DNA from: Streptococcus cristatus ATCC 51100
GTDB taxonomy: Bacteria; Bacillota; Bacilli; Lactobacillales; Streptococcaceae
DNA length: 64,000 nucleotides
Reading direction: 5' to 3'
Assembly (NCBI RefSeq): GCF_011612585.1
Contig: NZ_CP050133.1
Location: 744,001-808,000, forward strand
Every line of letters starts with the position of its first letter. The first letter of the stretch is position 1. Below the pieces are notes generated by a model, which saw nothing but the letters and a program-made list of their open reading frames with translations, searched no databases and was not told where the DNA came from. Of the stretch, positions 9,486-18,330 are shown piece after piece. Position numbers and translations under genes: made by a program.

Positions 9486-10227
9486 ACATTATCTTTTTGA
9501 CTTTTACGGAACACTAGTAGATATCCGAACTGACGAAGAGGATCCGACTTTATGGTTGTATCTTTCCCGCATCTATGCAGTATATGGAGCAGATTATCAG
9601 CCAGAAGACTTGAAAAAGAAGTATGGACAATTGGTAGTAGAGCAGGAAAACAAGATAGCTCAAGAGAAAGGCCTTGCCTATCCAGAGGTTGATTTGGTGG
9701 CGGTTTTCATTCAGCTTTTGCAGGAAGCTCCAACTAAGCATGAAACCCAGACTCCGCTTCCAGATGTGCAGGCTTGGGGAGAGCAGCTGGCCGTAACGTT
9801 TCGGAGTTTGTCCCGTCGTCAGCTCCATGCCTATCCCAATACCTTGAAAGTTTTAAAGGCTATTAAGGACCAGGGAGGCGATGTTATTTTGCTCTCTAAT
9901 GCTCAAAAGGCTTTTACAATGCCAGAAATTGAATTGACGGGTTGTGCTGCTTATCTGGACAAAGTTTATATTTCTTCGGATTATCAGATCAAAAAACCAC
10001 AAGCAGAATGGTTAGAACTCGTACTGGAGGAGAATCAGTTCAATCCAGAAGCTACGGTGATGGTTGGCAATGATTTTTCTACGGATATGGCTATTGCTCA
10101 AGCTGTTGGAATTGATAGCGTTTTGCTGAACACCTTTCCATACTCAGCTGCAGAGATAAATAAGCTTAATAAAATGCAGGCCAGAGTCATTACGGATATA
10201 GAAGAACTGCTGGAAAATAGGAAGTAA
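9466..10227 (+). CDS. HAD-superfamily hydrolase
   Basis: 253-residue phosphatase-like protein. Motif I is 'DFYGTLVD' near the N-terminus, motif II 'LLSNAQ', motif III the lysine in 'YQIKKPQAEWL' and motif IV 'MVGNDFSTDMAIA', so all four HAD motifs are present and a small cap domain lies between I and II. I chose the ATG at 9466, inside the end of the thioesterase gene, because AAAGGGG lies 6 nt upstream. Substrate unknown. Confidence 0.85.
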   Translation: MHKLEYKHYLFDFYGTLVDIRTDEEDPTLWLYLSRIYAVYGADYQPEDLKKKYGQLVVEQENKIAQEKGLAYPEVDLVAVFIQLLQEAPTKHETQTPLPDVQAWGEQLAVTFRSLSRRQLHAYPNTLKVLKAIKDQGGDVILLSNAQKAFTMPEIELTGCAAYLDKVYISSDYQIKKPQAEWLELVLEENQFNPEATVMVGNDFSTDMAIAQAVGIDSVLLNTFPYSAAEINKLNKMQARVITDIEELLENRK

Positions 10228-10253
10228 AAGATGTTACGAGGTCTTTGAATGAT

Positions 10254-10319
10254 TTATTCACAGCCAAAACTGTGGATAACTCAGAGAAACATTACGATTT
10301 GATGAAAAATTGTGGATAA
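10254..10319 (+). promoter_or_regulatory. Cluster of three DnaA-box-like sites upstream of tpiA
   Basis: TTATTCACA at 10254-10262 (one mismatch to TTATCCACA) and two perfect reverse-orientation boxes TGTGGATAA at 10271-10279 and 10311-10319, exactly 40 bp apart. All lie between the HAD gene and the tpiA -10 box. Confidence 0.55.
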
Positions 10320-10341
10320 CCTTTATTAATTTGCTTTCTTA

Positions 10342-10350
10342 TGATATAAT
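10342..10350 (+). promoter_or_regulatory. Extended -10 promoter of tpiA
   Basis: TGATATAAT about 35 nt upstream of the tpiA ATG. The -35 region is weak; a GAAGAGGT ribosome site follows. Confidence 0.65.
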
Positions 10351-10385
10351 AGCCCATATAAATAAAAATAGAAGAGGTATGTGAA

Positions 10386-11144
10386 ATGTCACGTAAACCA
10401 TTTATCGCTGGTAACTGGAAAATGAACAAAAATCCAGAAGAAGCAAAAGCATTTGTTGAAGCAGTTGCGTCAAAACTTCCTTCATCAGACCTTGTTGAAG
10501 CAGGTATCGCAGCTCCTGCAGTTGATTTGACAACTGTTCTTGCTGCTGCAAAAGGTTCAAACCTTAAAGTTGCTGCTCAAAACTGCTACTTTGAAAATGC
10601 AGGTGCTTTCACTGGTGAAACAAGCCCACAAGTTTTGAAAGAAATCGGTACTGACTACGTTGTTATCGGTCACTCAGAACGCCGTGACTACTTCCATGAA
10701 ACTGACGAAGATATCAACAAAAAAGCTAAAGCAATCTTTGCAAACGGTATGCTTCCAATCATCTGTTGTGGTGAAAGCCTTGAAACTTACGAAGCTGGTA
10801 AAGCTGCTGAATTCGTAGGTGCTCAAGTATCTGCTGCATTGGCTGGCTTGACAGCTGAACAAGTTGCTGCAACTGTTATCGCTTATGAGCCAATCTGGGC
10901 TATCGGTACTGGTAAATCAGCTTCACAAGACGACGCACAAAAAATGTGTAAAGTTGTTCGTGACGTTGTAGCTGCTGACTTTGGTCAAGAAGTTGCTGAC
11001 AAAGTTCGCGTTCAATACGGTGGTTCAGTTAAACCTGAAAATGTTGCAGAATACATGGCTTGTCCAGATGTGGACGGAGCTCTTGTTGGTGGAGCATCAC
11101 TTGAAGCAGAAAGCTTCCTAGCTCTTCTTGATTTTGTGAAATAA
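10386..11144 (+). CDS. tpiA: Triose-phosphate isomerase
   Basis: Glycolytic TIM-barrel enzyme interconverting dihydroxyacetone phosphate and glyceraldehyde-3-phosphate; 252 residues is the usual length. The N-terminal 'AGNWKMNK' carries the active-site Lys, 'GHSERR' the catalytic His and '[11 protein letters not shown]' the catalytic Glu. Codon use is strongly biased, as expected for a very highly expressed gene. It is monocistronic, with its own extended -10 promoter and a terminator. The promoter region holds three DnaA-box-like sites, which is unusual. Confidence 0.98.
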   Translation: MSRKPFIAGNWKMNKNPEEAKAFVEAVASKLPSSDLVEAGIAAPAVDLTTVLAAAKGSNLKVAAQNCYFENAGAFTGETSPQVLKEIGTDYVVIGHSERRDYFHETDEDINKKAKAIFANGMLPIICCGESLETYEAGKAAEFVGAQVSAALAGLTAEQVAATVIAYEPIWAIGTGKSASQDDAQKMCKVVRDVVAADFGQEVADKVRVQYGGSVKPENVAEYMACPDVDGALVGGASLEAESFLALLDFVK

Positions 11145-11159
11145 GAATAACAATAAATG

Positions 11160-11189
11160 GCTTGTTGCCTTAAAGGTGGCAAGCTTTTT
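11160..11189 (+). terminator. Terminator after tpiA
   Basis: GCTTGTTGCC pairs with GGTGGCAAGC through a 10-bp stem with three G-U pairs, loop TTAAA, followed by TTTTT. Confidence 0.75.
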
Positions 11190-11208
11190 AAAAGTTTGGA
11201 GATAAAAG

Positions 11209-14200
11209 GTGAAATCAAAGGAACTTATCTATTTAGCCAGTACTGCCATATTGCTAGCAGCAACGGCTAACGTGGTACAGGCAGAAGAAAATACTCCGAC
11301 AACCACAGACCCTGAAGTAGCTAAGGCAGAACTTCAAGTAGAAAAGGATCATCAACCTCAGCAGGTATCCTTACCAGAAGCGGTATCCACAGATCGTCAA
11401 GTCAAACAAGAAAGCTCGGCCGCAAAATCTGAAGCTAGTACAGTATACAAGGCACCAGAAAATCTGGCACCTGCTGCTAGTCTGGTCAAGGAGAATGTGC
11501 CAGAAAATAAAGCGAGTGAACAAGCAAAGGCAGCTGCTTCTGAAGCGATTCAGAATCCAGTAAAGGCTGAGCAGACTTCCCCAGCGATCAGCGCCAATCC
11601 TGTATCTAAAAAAGGCAGCACTTCTTTTTATAATGCGGCTTCTTCAGCAGGACAAACAGCGCGTGGGAATTCACAAGCAGAAATCAAGGGCTCTACCTTT
11701 GTGGATGTGAGTAGTCATAACGGCCATATCAGCGTAGAAGACTATCGCCAATTAGCATCCAAAGGTGTTGGCGGTGTCGTTGTCAAACTGACAGAAGGAA
11801 CCCACTATACTAATCCTTATGCTGAGTCTCAGGTTCGAAATGCGCAAGCAGCTGGTTTGCAAGTATCAACCTATGCCTTCTCGCACTATACAAATGATGC
11901 AGAAGCGAGAGCAGAGGCTCGTTACTATGCTGCTTTTGCTAATAAACTGTCCCTGCCTAAAAATACAGTCATGGTCAATGACATGGAAGACCCTAAAATG
12001 CAAACGGGGATCAACCAGCATACTCAGGCTTGGGCAGATGAAATGCGCAAGCAGGGATATGCAAATCTGATGTATTACACAAGTGCTAGCTGGGTTGACC
12101 AGAACAACCTACGCCACAAAGGTTCAATCAATACATCTCTCTTTGGCCTTGATAATTTTTGGATTGCTCAGTACCCAGCACCGAAGCTAAGTGCAAATGA
12201 TGCTAAAAATTTGAAGTACAATAGCAGAGCAGGAGCTTGGCAATTTACTTCTCAAGCGCAACTGCTTTCTGGTAAGCATGTTTTTGACCAAAGTATTGAC
12301 TACTCTGGTAGATTTACAGCTAGAGCTACTTTGGTTAAACAACCGCTGACAGGTAAGATTAGTATTCAAAATAATAATCCAAAAACTGGCACATTTGATG
12401 TTGTTGTTTCCGAAGTTTCCGCACCACATGGAGTTCAGGAAGTTAAACTTCCGACTTGGTCCAGTGAGCGTGGACAAGATGATATTGTTTGGTACACTGC
12501 AACGAAGCAAGCCAACGGGACTTATAAGCTGACAGTGAATGCTGCCAACCATAAAGGTTCTACGGGCGAATACAATGTTCATTTGTATTACGTTCAAGGT
12601 GACGGCAAGTTAGTCGGCGTCGGTGGTACAACGACTAAGGTTTCAGTTGCTAAGCCAGAAGGCAAGCTGACTATTGCCAACAATAATCCCAAGACCGGTA
12701 CATTCGATGTGATTGTTTCTGAGGTTTCTAGCCCACAAGGGGTTCGTGAAGTCTTGCTTCCAACTTGGTCAAATGAGAATGATCAGGATGATATTATCTG
12801 GCACAAGGCTCAAAGACAGTCAGACGGTACATATAAATTTACCGTCCGTGCTAGCGAGCACAAGAATTCTGTCGGCGACTACAGTGTCCACTTGTACTAT
12901 GTCCAAAACGATGGTAAGATGGTTGGTGTCGGTGGCACAACGACTAAGGTGTCCGTTGCGAAGCCAGAAGGCAAGCTGACTATTACCAACAACAATCCCA
13001 AGACGGGTACATTCGATGTGATCGTGTCCGAGGTTTCTAGCCCACAAGGGGTTCGTGAAGTCTTGCTTCCAACTTGGTCAAATGAGCAAGGTCAGGATGA
13101 CATCATCTGGCACAAGGCACAGAAACAGTCAGATGGTACATATAAATTTACGGTTCGTGCTAGTGAGCATAAGAACTCTGTAGGTGACTACAGTGTCCAC
13201 TTGTACTATGTCCAAAACGACGGCAAGTTAGTCGGCGTTGGTGGTACGACGACTAAGGTATCCGTTGCGAAACCAGAAGGCAAGCTGACTATTACCAACA
13301 ACAATCCTAAGACTGGTACATTCGATGTGATCGTGTCCGAGGTTTCTAGTCCGCAAGGCGTTCGTGAAGTCTTGCTTCCGACTTGGTCAAATGAAAATGG
13401 TCAGGATGACATCATCTGGCACAAGGCACAGAAACAGTCAGACGGTACTTATAAATTCACCGTCCGTTCTAGCGAGCATAAGAACTCTGTAGGTGACTAC
13501 AGTGTCCACTTGTACTATGTCCAAAATGACGGCAAGATGGTTGGTGTTGGTGGTACAACGACTAAGGTATCCGTTGCGAAACCAGAAGGCAAGCTGACTA
13601 TTACCAACAATAATCCCAAGACCGGTACATTCGATGTGATCGTGTCCGAGGTTTCCAGCCCGCAAGGCGTTCGTGAAGTCTTACTTCCAACTTGGTCAAA
13701 TGAACAAGGTCAGGATGACATCATCTGGCACAAGGCACAGAAACAGTCAGACGGTACATATAAATTCACGGTTCGAGCCAGCGAGCATAAGAATTCTGTC
13801 GGCGACTACAGCGTCCACTTGTACTATATTCAAAATGATGGCAAGTTGGTTGGTGTCGGTGGTACAACGACTAAGGTTAGTCTTGCTTCAGCTGCGAAAC
13901 CAGAAGGCAAGTTGACTATTGCCAACAACAATCCCAAGACCGGTACATTCGATGTGATCGTGTCCGAGGTTTCTAGCCCCCAAGGTGTTCGTGAAGTACT
14001 GCTTCCAACTTGGTCAAATGAGAATGGTCAAGATGACATCATTTGGCACAAGGCACAAAGACAGTCAGACGGCACTTATAAATTCACCGTTCGTGCCAGT
14101 GAGCACAAAAACTCTGTCGGCGACTACAGTGTCCACTTGTACTATGTCCAAAACGACGGTAAGATGGTCGGTGTTGGTGGCACAACAACTAAGGTTTCCA

Positions 14201-15024
14201 TTGCGACAGGGGAGAAACCACAGGGAAAAATCAGTATTCAAAATAAAAACAATGAAACTGGTGAATTTGATATCGTCGTTTCTGGTGTTGTAGCTCCAGA
14301 AGGTGTCAAAACTGTCTATTTGCCAACTTGGTCCAGTCAAAATGGACAAGATGATATTCAATGGTATACGGCGGAACGCCAAGCTGATGGTACTTATCGC
14401 AAGCATGTTTATGCAAGAGACCATAAAAATAGCCAAGGCGAGTACAATGTTCACCTATATTACTTGAACAATCGCAATCAGCTGCAAGGAGCTGGTGGAG
14501 AGAAGACCACGGTTTCTATCAAACATCCTCAATCGCCTAGCAATCAGCGTGATCGTGTTCTTGCAGCAGCAGCAGCGATGGTTGGCGTCAAGGGAGGCAG
14601 TGCTGAGCACCACCGTTTGGTCAATGACTATAATAGCGTTAGACCGCTACCAGTCGGTTATGCTGTAAAGAATTCAGATGACTGGTGCGACATTTTCACA
14701 ACAGTTATTTTCCAAAGAGAAGGCTTGAGCGATCTCATCGGTCGCGAATGTGGTGTTGAGCGCCATATTCATATCTTTAAACGTCTAGGTATCTGGAATG
14801 AAGATGGTAATTCTACACCTAAAGCGGGCGATATTATCACCTTTAACTGGGATAAAGATACCCAGCAAAATGATGGCTGGGCTGATCATATCGGTATTGT
14901 CGAAAAAGTTGAAAATGGTATCATTCATACGATTGAAGGTAACAGTAACGACGAAGTTAAACGTAATACTTATCGTATTGGTCATGGAAATATCCGTGGT
15001 TTCGCGTCACCTCGTTATAGATAA
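11209..15024 (+). CDS. Secreted GH25 lysozyme with seven GBS Bsp-like repeats and a CHAP-like C-terminus
   Basis: 1271-residue secreted wall hydrolase. It starts at GTG (GGAGA 6 nt upstream) with a signal peptide cut near residue 25 (...VVQA/EE). Residues 26-155 are a Lys/Ala/Glu-rich spacer. About 161-370 is a GH25 muramidase, with Asp166 in 'FVDVSS' and Glu260 in 'NDMED' as candidate catalytic residues. About 382-1104 are seven GBS Bsp-like repeats; five middle ones are nearly identical. The C-terminus (about 1108-1271) looks like a CHAP amidase/endopeptidase: Cys1160 in 'DDWCD', His1227 in 'ADHIGIV', Glu1243 in 'IEGNS'. There is no LPXTG or choline-binding repeat, so retention at the wall probably depends on the repeats (inference). 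It may act in cell separation or as a surface antigen. Confidence 0.88.
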   Translation: MKSKELIYLASTAILLAATANVVQAEENTPTTTDPEVAKAELQVEKDHQPQQVSLPEAVSTDRQVKQESSAAKSEASTVYKAPENLAPAASLVKENVPENKASEQAKAAASEAIQNPVKAEQTSPAISANPVSKKGSTSFYNAASSAGQTARGNSQAEIKGSTFVDVSSHNGHISVEDYRQLASKGVGGVVVKLTEGTHYTNPYAESQVRNAQAAGLQVSTYAFSHYTNDAEARAEARYYAAFANKLSLPKNTVMVNDMEDPKMQTGINQHTQAWADEMRKQGYANLMYYTSASWVDQNNLRHKGSINTSLFGLDNFWIAQYPAPKLSANDAKNLKYNSRAGAWQFTSQAQLLSGKHVFDQSIDYSGRFTARATLVKQPLTGKISIQNNNPKTGTFDVVVSEVSAPHGVQEVKLPTWSSERGQDDIVWYTATKQANGTYKLTVNAANHKGSTGEYNVHLYYVQGDGKLVGVGGTTTKVSVAKPEGKLTIANNNPKTGTFDVIVSEVSSPQGVREVLLPTWSNENDQDDIIWHKAQRQSDGTYKFTVRASEHKNSVGDYSVHLYYVQNDGKMVGVGGTTTKVSVAKPEGKLTITNNNPKTGTFDVIVSEVSSPQGVREVLLPTWSNEQGQDDIIWHKAQKQSDGTYKFTVRASEHKNSVGDYSVHLYYVQNDGKLVGVGGTTTKVSVAKPEGKLTITNNNPKTGTFDVIVSEVSSPQGVREVLLPTWSNENGQDDIIWHKAQKQSDGTYKFTVRSSEHKNSVGDYSVHLYYVQNDGKMVGVGGTTTKVSVAKPEGKLTITNNNPKTGTFDVIVSEVSSPQGVREVLLPTWSNEQGQDDIIWHKAQKQSDGTYKFTVRASEHKNSVGDYSVHLYYIQNDGKLVGVGGTTTKVSLASAAKPEGKLTIANNNPKTGTFDVIVSEVSSPQGVREVLLPTWSNENGQDDIIWHKAQRQSDGTYKFTVRASEHKNSVGDYSVHLYYVQNDGKMVGVGGTTTKVSIATGEKPQGKISIQNKNNETGEFDIVVSGVVAPEGVKTVYLPTWSSQNGQDDIQWYTAERQADGTYRKHVYARDHKNSQGEYNVHLYYLNNRNQLQGAGGEKTTVSIKHPQSPSNQRDRVLAAAAAMVGVKGGSAEHHRLVNDYNSVRPLPVGYAVKNSDDWCDIFTTVIFQREGLSDLIGRECGVERHIHIFKRLGIWNEDGNSTPKAGDIITFNWDKDTQQNDGWADHIGIVEKVENGIIHTIEGNSNDEVKRNTYRIGHGNIRGFASPRYR
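12352..14520 (+). repeat. Seven tandem in-frame coding repeats (309-318 bp period)
   Basis: Repeat units begin at 12352, 12661, 12970, 13279, 13588, 13906 and 14224. The first four steps are exactly 309 bp and the next two 318 bp, the extra 9 bp adding three residues in the linkers (for example 'SLASAAKPE'). Units 2-6 are nearly identical in DNA; units 1 and 7 are diverged caps. This is a substrate for recombination that changes copy number in frame. Confidence 0.92.
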
Positions 15025-15028
15025 ACAC

Positions 15029-15057
15029 AAAAAAACCAAGGGAAACCTTGGTTTTTT
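15029..15057. terminator. Bidirectional terminator between lysozyme gene and murN
   Basis: AACCAAGG-gaaa-CCTTGGTT flanked by A-run on the left and T-run on the right, so it can stop transcripts from both convergent genes. It touches the murN 3' end. Confidence 0.85.
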
Positions 15058-16291
15058 AACGTCTTAGCATTTTCTTTATGAGCTGAAGCAGCTTAAACTT
15101 GAGTGGGTTAGGATAATAACGGAAAGTCCCGATTTTTCGGACGATGAAGCCGTTGAAGTTCTGTTTGAAGCGCAGAACACCGTCAGAACCGTCGAAAATT
15201 CCCATAATACCGAGGAAATTATAAAATGGAATGCCTCTCTTGATGCTTTCGGTCATAACGTATTCCTGCAGCAGGGCTGGAGCGTAGAATTTGTTAAACT
15301 CAGGATAGGAGCCGCTGAAAAGATAGGTTGCTTCCTGGGGGGTGTAGATAAAGAGGCTGGCAGCCAAAACTTGGTCTTGGTCGCCGTACTTATCAATCAG
15401 TTCTTGGGCTTCTGCTTTGCGGGTTTCAAAGCTGTCAAACTGGCTGGAAAGCTCTCGCAGCTGATTTTGCTTCTTTTCAGACTGCGGATTTTTTTCCAAG
15501 TCTGCTTGCAGTTTCTGAATTTTCTGGCCCAGTTTATCTTGATCTTTTTGTAAGTTTTGGAGATAGTCCTGAAAGTTGAGACTGGCTGTCATAAAGTCCG
15601 CCTGTTGACCAAAGCTATCATAAAAATCTTGATAGTAGTCTAGTGGCTTGTCATCATATTCCCGCCGGTCAGAAGTAGCAGCTGTGATGTCTTTAAAAAT
15701 GCTGAGTTGGTCACGTTCCAGTCTTTTTAGCTTGATACCAAAAGTATTAGCCTTTTTAACTGTCGCCTTGCCGTTTTTGCTGAAGGATTTGAGCAGGTCT
15801 TTCTCCGTCAGACCAGCTAAATCTTTGACATAATGCCAATCAGGCTCCCCGCCTGGATAGCCTGTCTGTAAGCCGTCAAAGGCAAAGCCCAAGTCAGTCA
15901 GTTGCTGGATAAGCTCGGCTTTTTCATCAGATGTGGGCTGGCCATTGCTGTCAAAGATCTGATAAGTCTCGTAGGGCTTGATGATCAGCTCTAGAGCGCC
16001 TTCTTTTTTAGCATAGGCCTGCAAAGCTTGATAGAAGGGGGTCAGGTATTGAGCATCAGTAGAGACAGGGCCGCAGTTGATTTCCATGTGAAGACCGCCA
16101 GTCATAGGCATGCTGTAGAGGACAGCAGACACCACTACCTGTCCCTGCGGGTCGGTGTAGCCGACATACTGGGTACTGAAGCCACGTTTGCTCAGCAGCT
16201 CTGCCATTTCTACGGTCTGCATAAAAGAACGTTGGGAGCTAGCTAAGGTATGCTGGATGAATTCTTCTTGGCTGAGAAGTTTAAAGGTCAT
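15056..16291 (-). CDS. murN: Peptidoglycan branched-peptide synthesis alanyltransferase MurN (FemABX family)
   Basis: 411-residue cytoplasmic tRNA-dependent aminoacyl transferase of the FemABX family, which adds the second residue (L-Ala in pneumococcus) to the dipeptide branch on the lipid II lysine. The N-terminal and C-terminal halves have the FemX double-GNAT layout, split by a charged coiled-coil arm (about 245-310), as in FemA. 'YLFSGSYPEFNKFYAPALLQEYVM' type motifs and 'FYNFLGIMGIFDGSDGVLRFKQNF' mark the family C-half. The start has AGAAAGGAAG upstream and lies 14 nt after the murM stop, so the two are co-transcribed. MurN rather than MurM is assigned from its second position and from resemblance of the neighbour to MurM. 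Confidence 0.88.
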   Translation of the reverse strand: MTFKLLSQEEFIQHTLASSQRSFMQTVEMAELLSKRGFSTQYVGYTDPQGQVVVSAVLYSMPMTGGLHMEINCGPVSTDAQYLTPFYQALQAYAKKEGALELIIKPYETYQIFDSNGQPTSDEKAELIQQLTDLGFAFDGLQTGYPGGEPDWHYVKDLAGLTEKDLLKSFSKNGKATVKKANTFGIKLKRLERDQLSIFKDITAATSDRREYDDKPLDYYQDFYDSFGQQADFMTASLNFQDYLQNLQKDQDKLGQKIQKLQADLEKNPQSEKKQNQLRELSSQFDSFETRKAEAQELIDKYGDQDQVLAASLFIYTPQEATYLFSGSYPEFNKFYAPALLQEYVMTESIKRGIPFYNFLGIMGIFDGSDGVLRFKQNFNGFIVRKIGTFRYYPNPLKFKLLQLIKKMLRR

Positions 16292-16305
16292 AGGCTTCCT
16301 TTCTG

Positions 16306-17520
16306 TTAATGCTTGCTGCGCAGTTTCTTTCTGATAGTGTAGGCAAGATTGGAGAGATGATAGAGAGGATTGGTTGGCAGGTTAAACTCACCAGCGAATT
16401 CCTCAATGGTTGGATTGAACTTGGATTTAAAGCTGTAGAGACCGCCCTTGAGGTCGTTTTCGATTCCGCCCATATTTTGCCAATCTGCTCCGCGCTCAAA
16501 AGCGTGTCTAGCCGTTTCGTACCAAGTGATGATGGCAGGCTGATAACGACGGTATTCCTCATCCATTCCGGCATAGATATTTTCAGAGGTCTTGCCGTAT
16601 TCTAAGACCAAGGTGCCAGACAGGGGAACGACAGCAGCCCCTTGACTGATTTTGTCCTGCAGAAAGTCAATCTCTTCTTGGAGGCGTTTTTGTTCTTGCT
16701 GGTTATTCTCAATCTTTCCGGGCTTGGTTTTCTCGGTAAATTTCTCTGCTTCCTTAAGTGTCTTGGTCAGCTGAGTCTGCAAGTCTTCCAAGCGTTCTTT
16801 TAGATCAATGCTGGATAAGGTGATGTAGGAGTGGTCAGGATAAGTGTCCAAGAGTTTTTGATAATAGTCTTTGCCGCGTAGGTGGATGTTTTTTCTATTT
16901 TCCGTTTTCTTCATCAGGGCTGAAAATTCATCCAGTAATTCTGCTCCGCCAAATTGGATTTGAATGTCTTTGTTACGGGCTGTACGAATAGCCTGTCGGG
17001 TACTCTTAGAAAGCAGCTCCTCGCTGAAATCTTCTTTATGGATATTGGCCTGCAAGCGAGGCTGGATGGTTTCATCCAGAGACTCAGTCCGTCCGACCCA
17101 GACAGCTCCTGCCTGCTGCAACTCTTGAATCAGTTCAACTGTCTCTGTATTGTCTTGCAATTCAGCACCCATCTTGCTTTCTGCCAGAAAGAGGCTGGGG
17201 TCAAACTTGACAAAGAGCGCTTTTTTCTCCTTGGCAAATTTCTTGAGCGACGCCAAAACAAAGGTCAGCAGCTCTTTGTCACCATAGTCCATGATGGGAC
17301 CGCGCGGAATATAAAGCATGGTCATCCTCAAGGGCAGTGGTTTAATCAGGACACTGGCTGCAGCAACCAAATGGTCGTCTTTATAGAAGCCCAGACGTTC
17401 ATTTCCCCAGTTATCCTTGATTTGAGCCCAGGCAGAACTCTGCAGAAGATTGGCCTGCGGATGAGCCGTGACAAAATCATCGTGTTCTTGAGCTGAAATT
17501 CCAATTTTGTAGCTAAACAT
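16306..17520 (-). CDS. murM: Peptidoglycan branched-peptide synthesis transferase MurM (FemABX family)
   Basis: 404-residue FemABX protein that attaches the first amino acid (L-Ser or L-Ala from tRNA in pneumococcus) to the lysine of lipid II. Its sequence closely follows pneumococcal MurM as I know it: 'LQSSAW' near the start, 'YIPRGPI', 'SKSTRQAIRTARN', a coiled-coil arm about 240-300, 'ENIYAGMDEEYRRY', 'ITWYETARHAFERG' and the C-terminal 'FNLPTNPLYHLSNLAYT'. The start was set at 17520, where ATG overlaps the stop of the upstream phosphatase as TAATG, giving translational coupling; a GTG/ATG five codons upstream is possible. In pneumococcus MurM alleles affect penicillin resistance. Confidence 0.9.
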   Translation of the reverse strand: MFSYKIGISAQEHDDFVTAHPQANLLQSSAWAQIKDNWGNERLGFYKDDHLVAAASVLIKPLPLRMTMLYIPRGPIMDYGDKELLTFVLASLKKFAKEKKALFVKFDPSLFLAESKMGAELQDNTETVELIQELQQAGAVWVGRTESLDETIQPRLQANIHKEDFSEELLSKSTRQAIRTARNKDIQIQFGGAELLDEFSALMKKTENRKNIHLRGKDYYQKLLDTYPDHSYITLSSIDLKERLEDLQTQLTKTLKEAEKFTEKTKPGKIENNQQEQKRLQEEIDFLQDKISQGAAVVPLSGTLVLEYGKTSENIYAGMDEEYRRYQPAIITWYETARHAFERGADWQNMGGIENDLKGGLYSFKSKFNPTIEEFAGEFNLPTNPLYHLSNLAYTIRKKLRSKH

Positions 17521-18329
17521 TATTTTAAAACCCACTCTCTAATAGCGTGTGCTACGCCAGATTCTTCGTTCGACTTGGTGATGTATTTGGCGATTTTCTT
17601 GAGTTCCTCTCTGCCGTTTTCCATGACAACAGGAGAGCCGACTGCTTCTAGCATGGCGCGGTCGTTTTCTTCATCACCAATAGCCATGGTCTGCTCCTTG
17701 CTCAAGCCAAGTTTTTCAGCTAGATGGAGGATAGCAGCCCCTTTATTGACAGTTTTTTTGACAATTTCTAGATAGAAAGGAGCTGATTTAACTAGTGTAT
17801 ATTTTTCGGTTAATTCCGGTGGAAGCTTGGCAATGGCTGCGTCCAAAATTTCTGGCTCATCGACATACATGCACTTGACGATTTCTTTATCAGCCATTTC
17901 TTCAGGCGTACGATAGAAGATCGGCATGTTGACCAGATTGGACTCGTAAACAGTGTACTTGCCGATGTTGCGATTGGCCGTATAGATGCCGTCTTTTGTG
18001 ATGGCATGCATGTGAACGCCTAATTTTCGCCCGAGCAGTTCGATATCCAGATAGTCGTCGTAGGTTAGTGTTTCTTTGATTAATTCTTGACCTGTAACAG
18101 TATCCTGCACCAGTCCGCCATTGAAAGTCACGACATAGTTGCCTGGCTGATTAAGCTTTAGCTCCTCGAGGAGTTTTTTAACACCTGCAATAGGACGGCC
18201 GGTCGCAATGACGATTTTGACGCCAGCAGCCTTGGCATCCTGAACAGCACTGAAGACTTCAGGCGTGATTTCTTTTTGGTTATTTACAAGGGTGCCGTCA
18301 ATGTCAACGGCAACTAATTTGATAGACAT
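17520..18329 (-). CDS. Cof-type HAD-IIB sugar-phosphatase-like hydrolase
   Basis: 269-residue HAD phosphatase of the Cof/YidA type. Motif I 'VDIDGTLVN' is at residues 7-15, motif II 'IATGRP', the cap domain lies between about 85 and 190, and motif IV is 'AIGDEENDRAMLEAVG'. It likely dephosphorylates sugar phosphates or related small molecules. Its start lies 1 nt after the HD gene stop, with GGAGAA inside the HD gene as ribosome site, and its stop overlaps murM, so it sits in the middle of an HD-HAD-murM-murN operon. A role in wall precursor metabolism is only suggested by this context. Confidence 0.88.
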   Translation of the reverse strand: MSIKLVAVDIDGTLVNNQKEITPEVFSAVQDAKAAGVKIVIATGRPIAGVKKLLEELKLNQPGNYVVTFNGGLVQDTVTGQELIKETLTYDDYLDIELLGRKLGVHMHAITKDGIYTANRNIGKYTVYESNLVNMPIFYRTPEEMADKEIVKCMYVDEPEILDAAIAKLPPELTEKYTLVKSAPFYLEIVKKTVNKGAAILHLAEKLGLSKEQTMAIGDEENDRAMLEAVGSPVVMENGREELKKIAKYITKSNEESGVAHAIREWVLK

Positions 18330-18330
18330 A

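Noticed and set aside
10228..10385. Replication origin
   Set aside because: Only three DnaA-like boxes, no dnaA/dnaN and no AT-rich unwinding region in repeat form; kept as a regulatory cluster.
11209..11290. LPXTG-anchored surface protein reading of the lysozyme
   Set aside because: The C-terminus ends in a CHAP-like domain without LPXTG, hydrophobic helix or charged tail.
12352..14520. CRISPR-like array
   Set aside because: Units are 309-318 bp, in frame and without spacers; they encode GBS Bsp-like domains.
16309..17496. Plus-strand open frames opposite murM and murN
   Set aside because: They are antisense shadows of well supported FemABX genes and lack ribosome sites.
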